Assembly (NCBI GenBank): GCA_031255055.1
Contig: JAIRTG010000159.1
Span: 1-5,482 of the forward strand
Reading direction: 5' to 3'
DNA length: 5,482 bases
From: Prevotellaceae bacterium
GTDB taxonomy: Bacteria > Bacteroidota > Bacteroidia > Bacteroidales > Paludibacteraceae
Positions 1-5,482 of this stretch are shown piece after piece. Each line of letters starts with the position of its first letter. Position 1 is the first letter of the stretch. The notes under the pieces are model-generated. The model made no database searches and had not been told where the DNA came from. It was given only the letters and a program-made list of their open reading frames with translations. Position numbers and translations under genes: made by a program.

Positions 1-119
1 ATCACTAATCACTAATCACTAATCACTAATCACTAATCACTAATCACTAATCACTAATCACTAATCACTAATCACTAATCACTAATCACTAATCACTAAT
101 CACTAAACACGAATCACTA
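1..119. repeat. ATCACTA heptamer tandem array
   Basis: Fifteen perfect head-to-tail copies of ATCACTA fill 1-105. A sixteenth unit in register (106-112, AACACGA) has two substitutions, and a seventeenth (113-119) is perfect again. The following bases to about 127 look like a further decayed unit. The array begins at base 1, so its true length is unknown. The unit carries TAA on one strand and TAG/TGA on the other, and its length is not a multiple of three, so every frame is closed and the array is non-coding. Perfect copies with decay only at the inner edge fit slipped-strand expansion. It lies about 300 bases from the first gene, and nothing seen ties it to that gene's expression. Confidence 0.95.
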
Positions 120-133
120 TAAACACTGTCTTA

Positions 134-217
134 CGGGGCGTTGCGGGGCAGCGCCCCGCAGAGGGGGTAGCGGAAGACGCCGTAGGCGGCTGAAGCGAGG
201 GGGAGACTTCCCCCTCC
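134..217. repeat. GC-rich interspersed repeat element, left copy
   Basis: This GC-rich block stands out from the A/T-rich DNA on both sides. Its outer part is a perfect 8-base-pair hairpin (142-149 with 153-160, loop AGC), preceded by a second copy of CGGGGC at 134-139. Its middle has two loosely similar parts, both with GTAG followed by GCGG (about 167-181 and 182-197), and a small 4-base-pair stem (179-182 with 187-190). Its inner edge is a second perfect 8-base-pair hairpin (197-204 with 209-216, loop GACT). The 14 bases 145-158 recur exactly, in inverted orientation, at the right end of the window, with the same order of landmarks. No open reading frame is evident. I interpret it as one copy of a dispersed intergenic repeat family. 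The boundaries are approximate. Confidence 0.7.
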
Positions 218-236
218 TAATATTCTTTCTCTTTCG
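197..236 (+). terminator. Terminator-like hairpin upstream of the operon
   Basis: A perfect 8-base-pair G/C-rich stem (197-204 with 209-216) with a four-base loop is followed by a pyrimidine-rich stretch (about 222-236, T runs broken by C). On the + strand this resembles an intrinsic terminator that would stop transcripts arriving from the left and insulate the operon. The T tract is interrupted and begins several bases after the stem. The hairpin is also part of the GC-rich repeat, so it may be structural rather than a working terminator. Confidence 0.35.
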
Positions 237-425
237 TTGTGATAAATCACGAAGCGCTAAGCAGCGCGGTGTAATGGTTCCTTATAATGCACTACATTTT
301 TTAACGTAAAAGATAAGAAAAACACGGGTAAACAGGTGAGCAAAGATCGGTCGACGGCGCTGATGACGGAAAAATCATTATTTTGCCTTTCGGCTGAATT
401 TGTAATTATATCAATCAATAGCTGT
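218..425 (+). other. Leader region upstream of the aconitase gene
   Basis: This A/T-rich stretch holds no gene. It should contain the operon promoter, but none is clear. Against the Bacteroidota pattern (TTTG near -33, TAnnTTTG near -7) the nearest -7 candidates are TACATTTT at 293-300 and TTATTTTG at 378-385. Each departs by one base and neither has a TTTG at the expected distance upstream. The reading frame of aconitase stays open back to a GTG at 336, but residues coded by 336-425 do not look like the family's N-terminus. I treat them as untranslated leader. Confidence 0.5.
239..250. promoter_or_regulatory. Palindrome GTGAT-AA-ATCAC, possible operator
   Basis: Two perfect 5-base half-sites, GTGAT (239-243) and ATCAC (246-250), are separated by AA. 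The half-sites resemble those bound by Crp/Fnr-family regulators (TGTGA or TTGAT types), but the spacing is shorter than the classic Crp site and the outer bases do not fit Fnr exactly. A two-base loop makes an RNA hairpin unlikely, so a protein-binding DNA site is the better reading. It lies 176 bases upstream of the chosen aconitase start. A small hairpin (254-258 with 263-267) follows directly. ATCAC also occurs in the heptamer array, so a chance or repeat-derived origin is possible. Confidence 0.3.
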
Positions 426-2660
426 ATGAAGACGATGAAAGATTATTATTTGAATGTTAACCGACGGGTCGAAAGGGTGAAATCGGTTGTGAATAAACCG
501 CTCACGCTGACCGAAAAAATCCTCTATAGCCACCTGTATGACAAGGAGAATGTCAGGGAATACCGAAGAGGCGTCGACTATGTGACTTTTAGACCCGACA
601 GGGTGGCCATGCAGGACGCTACCGCCCAAATGGCGATGCTGCAATTTATGATCGCGGGGAAAAAAACGTCGGCCGTACCCACATCCGTACATTGCGACCA
701 CCTGATAGAAGCCCGATTGGGAGCCTGTCCCGATTTGAAATCCGCAAAGATCGATAATCGGGAAGTATACGATTTCCTGCAAAGCGCCTGCGATAAATAC
801 GGTATCGTGTTTTGGAAACCGGGTGCGGGAATCATTCATCAGGTTGTCCTGGAAAATTATGCCTTCCCCGGCGGTATGATGATCGGAACCGATTCTCATA
901 CGCCGAATGCAGGCGGTATGGGTATGATTGCAATCGGTGCGGGCGGCGCCGATGCTGTCGATGTCATGACCGGTATGGAGTGGGAATTGAAAATGCCTCG
1001 CATCATCGGCGTGAAACTGACGGGGCAACTGTCGGGATGGACCTCGCCTAAAGATGTTGTGCTGCAACTGGCCGGCATCCTCACGACAAAAGGGGCTACA
1101 AACGCCGTACTGGAGTACTGGGGAGAAGGAACAACTACAATTTCGGCTACCGGAAAGGCGACTATCTGCAATATGGGCGCCGAAGTGGGTGCGACAGCGT
1201 CCGTTTTTCCGTACGACCGGGAAATGTACCTCTACCTCAAAGCGACGGGTAGAGGCGATACGGCGGATAGGACGGAAAGGGTGAAAATGCACCTGAGAGC
1301 GGACGATGAGGTGTTGAAAAATCCTCAAAAGTACTACGACCGCATGGTCGAAATAGATCTGTCTGCGTTGACGCCATACGTCAACGGGCCGTTTACACCC
1401 GATGCGGCGACGCCGGTGGCAGAACTGGCCGAAAAAGTACGACAAAAAGGCTATCCCGACAAGGTGGAAGTGGGACTGATCGGCTCCTGTACCAATTCTT
1501 CCTACCAGGATTTGGACAGGGTGGCGTCGTTGGCGCGGCAAGTGAGGGATAAAGAATTGACAATCGAAGCCGAATTGATTGTCAATCCGGGTTCGGCAAC
1601 AATCGCGCAAACCGAATCGGTCGAAACGCTGCAAAATGCCGGTGCAGTCATCATGGCGAATGCCTGCGGGCCGTGTATCGGTCAGTGGAAACGGATGACC
1701 GACGATGATATGCGTCCGAATACAATCGTACACTCGTTTAACCGGAATTTCGCCAAACGTGCCGACGGTAATCCGAATACACATGCGTTTGTTGCATCGC
1801 CCGAAATCACAATGGCGTTGGCAATCGCCGGTTCATTGTCGTTCAACCCGCTGACGGACAAATTGAAAAATAAGAAAGGCGAATGGGTGATGCTCGACCC
1901 TCCGAATGGTCGTAAATTTCCGCCGGAAGGCTTCGCCCGATCGGATAAGGGGTTTGTACTCCCTACCGGAAAGACCCAAAAGGTGATCATCGCACCCGAT
2001 TCGCAACGATTGCAGGCGTTACGGACTTTCGAACCGGCGGACGAAAAAGATTTTTCCGATATGCCGCTGTTGATCAAAGTGAAAGGCAAATGTACAACCG
2101 ACCATATCTCGATGGCCGGCGCATGGCTACGCTTCAGAGGACATCTCGAAAATATATCGGACAACTTGTTGATGGGCGCTGTGAACGTGTTCAACGGTAA
2201 AACGAACTCGATCAAAAATCAATTCGACAACACCTATAATGCCGTATCGGCTGTAGCCAAAAGCTATAAGTCGAAAGGCGTTTCGTCGGTCGTTGTTGCG
2301 GAAGATAACTACGGCGAAGGCTCGTCGCGAGAACATGCCGCGATGGAACCGCGATTCCTTCGGGTGAACGTCATTTTAGCAAAATCGTTCGCACGGATCC
2401 ACGAAACAAACCTGAAAAAACAGGGCATACTGGCGCTCACATTCATCGACCCGGACGATTATGACCGCATCCGAGAAGACGATAAAATCAGTATCCTCAA
2501 TTTGGCGGAGCTGGCGCCGCAAATACCGCTAAAAGTCGGATTGACGCATACCGACGGCAGTAAAGAATGTTTCGACACCGCTCATACCTACAACAGCGTG
2601 CAGATCGAATGGCTCAAAGCCGGCTCCGCATTGAATTACAACGCAAGACACAAATCTTAA
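426..2660 (+). CDS. acnA: Aconitate hydratase, mitochondrial type
   Basis: Cytoplasmic [4Fe-4S] enzyme that interconverts citrate and isocitrate through cis-aconitate. From the ATG at 426 it has 744 residues, near the usual length for mitochondrial-type aconitases. The three cluster cysteines are visible: C355 in GSCTNSS, and C414 and C417 in ANACGPC. Other active-site landmarks are VHCDH (88-92), GTDSHT (154-159), FNRNFAKR (438-445) and YGEGSSREH (629-637), whose S633 and R635 correspond to the catalytic serine and arginine of the pig enzyme. Domains 1-3 span about 1-480. The swivelling C-terminal domain (about 540-680) includes KCTTDHISMAG, where the pig enzyme has TTTDHISMAG. GTG 336 and ATG 363 are alternative in-frame starts, but the added residues (CLSAEFVIISINSC) match nothing expected, and the family N-terminus aligns near residue 1 here. 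No Shine-Dalgarno site precedes the start, which is normal for Bacteroidota. It is the first gene of the operon, and icd starts 12 bases after it. The substrate call is firm; the exact start is less so. Confidence 0.96.
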   Translation: MKTMKDYYLNVNRRVERVKSVVNKPLTLTEKILYSHLYDKENVREYRRGVDYVTFRPDRVAMQDATAQMAMLQFMIAGKKTSAVPTSVHCDHLIEARLGACPDLKSAKIDNREVYDFLQSACDKYGIVFWKPGAGIIHQVVLENYAFPGGMMIGTDSHTPNAGGMGMIAIGAGGADAVDVMTGMEWELKMPRIIGVKLTGQLSGWTSPKDVVLQLAGILTTKGATNAVLEYWGEGTTTISATGKATICNMGAEVGATASVFPYDREMYLYLKATGRGDTADRTERVKMHLRADDEVLKNPQKYYDRMVEIDLSALTPYVNGPFTPDAATPVAELAEKVRQKGYPDKVEVGLIGSCTNSSYQDLDRVASLARQVRDKELTIEAELIVNPGSATIAQTESVETLQNAGAVIMANACGPCIGQWKRMTDDDMRPNTIVHSFNRNFAKRADGNPNTHAFVASPEITMALAIAGSLSFNPLTDKLKNKKGEWVMLDPPNGRKFPPEGFARSDKGFVLPTGKTQKVIIAPDSQRLQALRTFEPADEKDFSDMPLLIKVKGKCTTDHISMAGAWLRFRGHLENISDNLLMGAVNVFNGKTNSIKNQFDNTYNAVSAVAKSYKSKGVSSVVVAEDNYGEGSSREHAAMEPRFLRVNVILAKSFARIHETNLKKQGILALTFIDPDDYDRIREDDKISILNLAELAPQIPLKVGLTHTDGSKECFDTAHTYNSVQIEWLKAGSALNYNARHKS

Positions 2661-2672
2661 AACACAAAAAAG

Positions 2673-3953
2673 ATGAATAGAGAAAAATGGCGGATTTACA
2701 ACGGAAAACCAACAGTCCCCGACCATCTTGTCGTCCCCTTTATCACAGGCGACGGCATCGGCGTCGAGATTACGCCCGCGATGCAAAAGACCGTCGACGC
2801 GGCGGTGAAAAAGGCCTACCGGGGAAAACGTTCCATTGTTTGGAAAGAAGTGTCGGCAGGCGAGAAATCGTTTAAGGCAACCGGAGAATGGCTTCCGGAC
2901 GCAACAGTGAAAGCTTTCGACGATTATTTGATCGGCATAAAAGGCCCGTTGACAACACCTGTCGGCGGAGGCATCCGCTCCATCAATGTCGCCCTGCGAC
3001 AAACGCTCGATCTGTATGCCTGTGTCCGTCCCATTCGGTGGTTCAAAGGCATATCGTCGCCCGTCAAACATCCGGAGAAAGTAGACATGACCGTTTTCAG
3101 AGAAAACACCGAAGATATTTATGCAGGAATAGAATGGGACAAAGGTACGCCCGAAGCGGACAAATTCCTCACTTTCCTTTGCAACGAAATGCACGTCGAA
3201 AAGATCCGCTTTCCGCAAACATCGGCCTTCGGAGTAAAACCTGTTTCGGAAGAGGGTACGAAACGTTTGGTCGAATCGGCCATCCTCTACGCTTTGGAAA
3301 ACAAACTGCCGAGCGTGACACTGGTACATAAGGGAAACATCATGAAGTTTACCGAAGGCGGATTCAAAAGATGGGGATACGAACTTGCCCGGGAAGCCTT
3401 CGGCGACAGGGTATTTACCATGACGGAGTTCGAACAAACGGTCGCTTCCGAAGGCCGGGAAAAGGCAAACGAAAGGCTTGAAAACGCCCAACAATCGGGC
3501 AAAGTGATTATCAGGGACGTGCTCGCCGACGCATTCTTACAAAATACGCTATTGAAACCCGAAGCCTATTCCGTCATAGCGACGCTCAACCTGAACGGCG
3601 ATTATATTTCCGACCAGTTGGCGGCCATGGTTGGCGGCATCGGCATTTCGCCCGGCGCGAATATCAACTATCAGAGCGGACACGCCATTTTTGAAGCAAC
3701 ACACGGAACCGCTCCCGATATTGCAGGCGAGAACAAAGCAAATCCGTCGTCTTTAGTATTGTCGGCGGTCATGCTGCTCGAGCACATCGGCTGGAACGAA
3801 GCGGCGACGATGATCACAAAAGCAATGGAAAACTGTTTCCTGAACGGAAATGCAACAAGCGATTTATCGCATTTTATGCCTAACGGCCAACATCTCTCTA
3901 CGTCTCAATTTCAACAAGCGTTGGAAAACGAGATAGAACAGGTACTAATTTAG
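2673..3953 (+). CDS. icd: Isocitrate dehydrogenase, E. coli Icd family, predicted NAD-dependent
   Basis: Decarboxylates isocitrate to 2-oxoglutarate with reduction of a nicotinamide cofactor. It is a cytoplasmic homodimer in this family. The 426 residues align along their whole length with E. coli Icd (416). Isocitrate-binding residues are kept: S103, N105 and R109 in IRSINVALR, R119, R143 in FRENTEDIYAG, Y150 and K220. The metal-binding aspartates D286, D310 and D314 are also kept. The cofactor pocket differs. Where E. coli has K344, Y345, V351, Y391 and R395 to hold the NADP 2'-phosphate, this protein has D349, I350, A356, S396 and H400. Asp-Ile-Ala at the first three is the hallmark of NAD-dependent members, so NAD use is inferred although family-level annotation would say NADP. 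An insertion of about 13 residues (roughly 245-277) relative to E. coli lies in a region that varies across the family. The ATG follows an A-rich stretch 12 bases after the acnA stop. Confidence 0.96.
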   Translation: MNREKWRIYNGKPTVPDHLVVPFITGDGIGVEITPAMQKTVDAAVKKAYRGKRSIVWKEVSAGEKSFKATGEWLPDATVKAFDDYLIGIKGPLTTPVGGGIRSINVALRQTLDLYACVRPIRWFKGISSPVKHPEKVDMTVFRENTEDIYAGIEWDKGTPEADKFLTFLCNEMHVEKIRFPQTSAFGVKPVSEEGTKRLVESAILYALENKLPSVTLVHKGNIMKFTEGGFKRWGYELAREAFGDRVFTMTEFEQTVASEGREKANERLENAQQSGKVIIRDVLADAFLQNTLLKPEAYSVIATLNLNGDYISDQLAAMVGGIGISPGANINYQSGHAIFEATHGTAPDIAGENKANPSSLVLSAVMLLEHIGWNEAATMITKAMENCFLNGNATSDLSHFMPNGQHLSTSQFQQALENEIEQVLI

Positions 3954-3970
3954 CGCCACCAAAGCGCCAC
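3952..3970. repeat. Short direct repeat in the icd-gltA gap
   Basis: AGCGCCAC occurs twice, at 3952-3959 and 3963-3970, separated by CAA. The first copy overlaps the icd stop codon. The repeat is followed by an A-rich stretch leading into the gltA start. It may be a small local duplication that lengthened the 34-base gap. No function is evident, and the repeat forms no hairpin. Confidence 0.5.
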
Positions 3971-3987
3971 TAAAAAAAACAACACAG

Positions 3988-5331
3988 ATGAAAAAAGAAT
4001 ATTTGTTATACAAACTTGCCGAAACAATCAAAACGACATCGAAAATAGACACCGGTTTATTCAAAGAAATGGGCGTCAAGCGGGGTCTCCGAAACGAAGA
4101 CGGCTCGGGAGTACTCGTAGGCCTCACCAAGATAGGGAACGTGGTAGGCTACGAGCGAACCGACACCGGAATAAAACCGATACCCGGCAAGCTATTCTAT
4201 CGCGGATACGATATCGAAGACATCGTACACGGCATCATGACCCGGAAGCGTTTCGGTTTTGAAGAAGTCACCTATCTCCTGCTGTCGGGTTACCTGCCCG
4301 ACAGAGAGGAACTGAGTCAATTCGGCGAATTGATCTACGAAAACATGCCGCTGTCGCACGCCACGACCATGAGTATATTAGAGCTTCGCGGGAGCAACAT
4401 CATGAACATTCTGGCGCGGAGCGTACTCGGCATGTACAATTTCGACGAAACGCCCGACGACCTGACTCCGGAAAACCAGATGCGCCAGTCGATTCGGCTG
4501 ATTTCGCGTTTCCCGACCGTCATCGCGTATGCCTACAACGTACTGCGTCATCACAATAAGGAACGTTCATTACACATCCGCCATCCGAATCAACACCTGT
4601 CGATAGCCGAAAATTTTCTATACATGTTGAAAAAGGACTATACGCAGCTTGACGCCCGTACGCTCGATCTACTATTGATACTTCAGGCGGAACACGGCGG
4701 CGGGAACAATTCCACATTTACAGTTCGAGTCACCTCGTCGAGCATGACCGACATCTATTCTTCGATTGCCGCCGGCATCGGTTCGCTCAAAGGGCCTTTA
4801 CACGGAGGCGCCAATATTCAGGTGGTAGACATGTTCAACCATCTGAAAGAGCACATCGGCGACTGGAAAGACATCGACGAGATCGACCGGTATTTCACAC
4901 GAATGTTGAACAAAGAGGTCTATAACAAAACCGGGTTGATCTACGGCATCGGTCATGCGGTCTACACCATTTCGGATCCTCGTGCATTACTGCTGCGTAA
5001 GTTGGCACGCGAACTGGCGAAGGAAAAAGGGCGTTCGGACGAGTTTGACTTTCTCGAACTATTAGAAGAGCGTGCGGTAGCCGTTTTTGCGCGGGTGAAA
5101 AACAACGGCAAACACGTATCGAGTAATATTGATTTTTACTCCGGCTTCGTCTACGAGATGCTCGGACTTCCGGAAGAGATCTACACCCCGTTGTTTGCCA
5201 TGGCGCGTATTGTCGGCTGGACCGCCCATCGGAACGAAGAATTGAATTTTGAAGGCAAGAGAATCATCCGTCCGGCATACAAAAATATCATCGGCAACAA
5301 GTCGGAATATATTCCGATAGAAAAAAGATGA
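3988..5331 (+). CDS. gltA: Citrate synthase
   Basis: Condenses oxaloacetate and acetyl-CoA to citrate, the entry step for the two enzymes encoded upstream. The 447 residues are full length. The catalytic triad matches E. coli H264, H305 and D362: H272 in GPLHGGAN, H323 in GIGHAVY and D382 in NIDFYSG. Further conserved elements are H236 in AEHGGGNNSTF, R332 in DPRA and R407 in MARIVGW. The AEHGGGNNSTF and GHAVY wording marks the citrate synthase group that I recall from Bacteroidota and Clostridia, in which alanine (A324) replaces the arginine that follows the catalytic histidine in E. coli (GHRVY). The N-terminal 60 residues (YLLYKLAETI..., GVLVGLTKIG) differ from the E. coli N-terminal domain. 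The protein has no cysteine, so it lacks a counterpart of E. coli C206, which is linked to NADH inhibition. A 2-methylcitrate synthase is the main alternative, but the neighbours favour citrate. The ATG lies 34 bases after the icd stop behind an A-rich stretch. It is the last gene of the operon. Confidence 0.95.
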   Translation: MKKEYLLYKLAETIKTTSKIDTGLFKEMGVKRGLRNEDGSGVLVGLTKIGNVVGYERTDTGIKPIPGKLFYRGYDIEDIVHGIMTRKRFGFEEVTYLLLSGYLPDREELSQFGELIYENMPLSHATTMSILELRGSNIMNILARSVLGMYNFDETPDDLTPENQMRQSIRLISRFPTVIAYAYNVLRHHNKERSLHIRHPNQHLSIAENFLYMLKKDYTQLDARTLDLLLILQAEHGGGNNSTFTVRVTSSSMTDIYSSIAAGIGSLKGPLHGGANIQVVDMFNHLKEHIGDWKDIDEIDRYFTRMLNKEVYNKTGLIYGIGHAVYTISDPRALLLRKLARELAKEKGRSDEFDFLELLEERAVAVFARVKNNGKHVSSNIDFYSGFVYEMLGLPEEIYTPLFAMARIVGWTAHRNEELNFEGKRIIRPAYKNIIGNKSEYIPIEKR

Positions 5332-5387
5332 TATTTTGTATCGTTGAGAAAAGACACTTCACAGAATAAACAGAAACAGAAAGAGAA
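5332..5387 (+). other. Spacer after gltA, no clear terminator
   Basis: This A-rich sequence follows the gltA stop. I see no stem longer than three or four pairs and no hairpin followed by a T run. The 12-T run starting at 5388 precedes, rather than follows, the G/C hairpins of the next element, so it does not form a standard intrinsic terminator for the operon. Read on the - strand, the part next to that element (TTCTCTTTCTGTTTCTG) resembles the pyrimidine-rich stretch just inside the left GC-rich element (TTCTTTCTCTTTCGTTG). Confidence 0.5.
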
Positions 5388-5482
5388 TTTTTTTTTTTTG
5401 GGGGGGGGGGGGGGGATGGACCCCCCCCGCTACACCCCCCCGTTGGGGGTCTGCCGCACCCCCCAAGCCGGGGCGCTGCCCC
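5388..5482. repeat. GC-rich interspersed repeat element, right copy, cut by window end
   Basis: A run of 12 T (5388-5399) is followed by 16 G (5400-5415), ATGGA and 8 C (5421-5428), which together can form a G/C hairpin of at least 8 pairs. Further C runs lie at 5435-5441 and 5459-5464, and a smaller hairpin at 5437-5449. The last 14 bases (5469-5482) are the exact reverse complement of 145-158 and contain the stem GGGGC-GCT-GCCCC. Read on the - strand, the order is the same as in the left element: GGGGCAGCGCCCC hairpin, a G-rich GTAGCGG segment, a G-run/C-run hairpin, then a pyrimidine-rich stretch. Outside the 14 bases the two copies are only loosely similar. Homopolymer lengths here may be unreliable. 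Confidence 0.7.

Noticed and set aside
1..119. Heptamer array as a CRISPR or replication-origin iteron array
   Set aside because: Units are only 7 bases with no spacers, which rules out CRISPR. No replication gene, DnaA box cluster or partition gene is nearby to support an origin.
293..300. TACATTTT (and TTATTTTG at 378-385) as the operon promoter -7 element
   Set aside because: Each fits TAnnTTTG with one mismatch, but neither has a TTTG at the right distance upstream. The leader is A/T-rich enough for such matches by chance, so neither is listed as a promoter.
411..1784. 457-codon open frame on the - strand, antisense to the aconitase gene
   Set aside because: It is rich in His, Arg, Phe, Cys and Gly with no recognisable motif, and lies wholly inside a strongly conserved gene. 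It is a shadow of the + strand codon pattern.
2888..3331. 147-codon + strand frame inside icd
   Set aside because: It is a Arg/His/Gln-rich out-of-frame reading of icd, without motif or plausible start context.
2529..3494. 321-codon open frame on the - strand, antisense to the acnA end and icd
   Set aside because: Composition is typical of antisense translation, there is no family resemblance, and it spans the boundary of two clearly real genes.
5388..5482. Intrinsic terminator of the operon
   Set aside because: On the + strand the T run comes before the G/C hairpins, and no T run follows any of the stems, so the usual stem-then-U-tract order is missing.
134..5482. Composite transposon bounded by the inverted GC-rich repeats
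   Set aside because: There is no transposase or integrase inside, the copies are diverged outside 14 bases, the core is itself nearly palindromic, and the cargo is a housekeeping operon. A dispersed intergenic repeat is the simpler explanation.

Overview
The window carries one compact metabolic operon, three intact genes on the + strand, framed by repetitive non-coding DNA. The genes encode a mitochondrial-type aconitase (426-2660), an isocitrate dehydrogenase of the E. coli Icd family (2673-3953) and a citrate synthase (3988-5331). Together they make up the oxidative first third of the Krebs cycle: oxaloacetate plus acetyl-CoA to citrate, to isocitrate, to 2-oxoglutarate. The gene order is the reverse of the reaction order. 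Gaps of 12 and 34 bases with no promoter or terminator inside suggest one transcript.

The source is most likely a member of Bacteroidota, probably order Bacteroidales. The reasons are the acn-icd-gltA order (which I recall from Bacteroides), the resemblance of the citrate synthase N-terminus to Bacteroidales enzymes, and start codons preceded by A-rich stretches (aaaaaag-ATG, cacag-ATG) rather than Shine-Dalgarno sites. In an anaerobe of this group such a cluster usually supplies 2-oxoglutarate for glutamate synthesis rather than running a full respiratory cycle. The window shows only the three genes, so that role is inferred.

Layout: 1-119 is an array of the 7-base unit ATCACTA, cut by the window edge. 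134-217 is a GC-rich element with two strong hairpins. 218-425 is an A/T-rich leader with a 12-base palindrome and no gene. 426-5331 is the operon. 5332-5387 is a short spacer with no clear terminator. 5388-5482 is a second GC-rich element with long homopolymer runs, whose outer 14 bases are an exact inverted copy of 145-158. The operon therefore sits between two inverted, diverged copies of what looks like one repeat family, and the sequence stops inside the second copy, as an assembly contig often does.

The most informative protein observation is that the isocitrate dehydrogenase lacks the residues that bind the 2'-phosphate of NADP in E. coli Icd and instead carries the Asp/Ile/Ala set of NAD-dependent enzymes. 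I see no phage, defence, CRISPR, RNA gene or transposase, and no convincing new system. The items worth a second look are the cofactor switch, the flanking repeats, the heptamer array and a possible operator.
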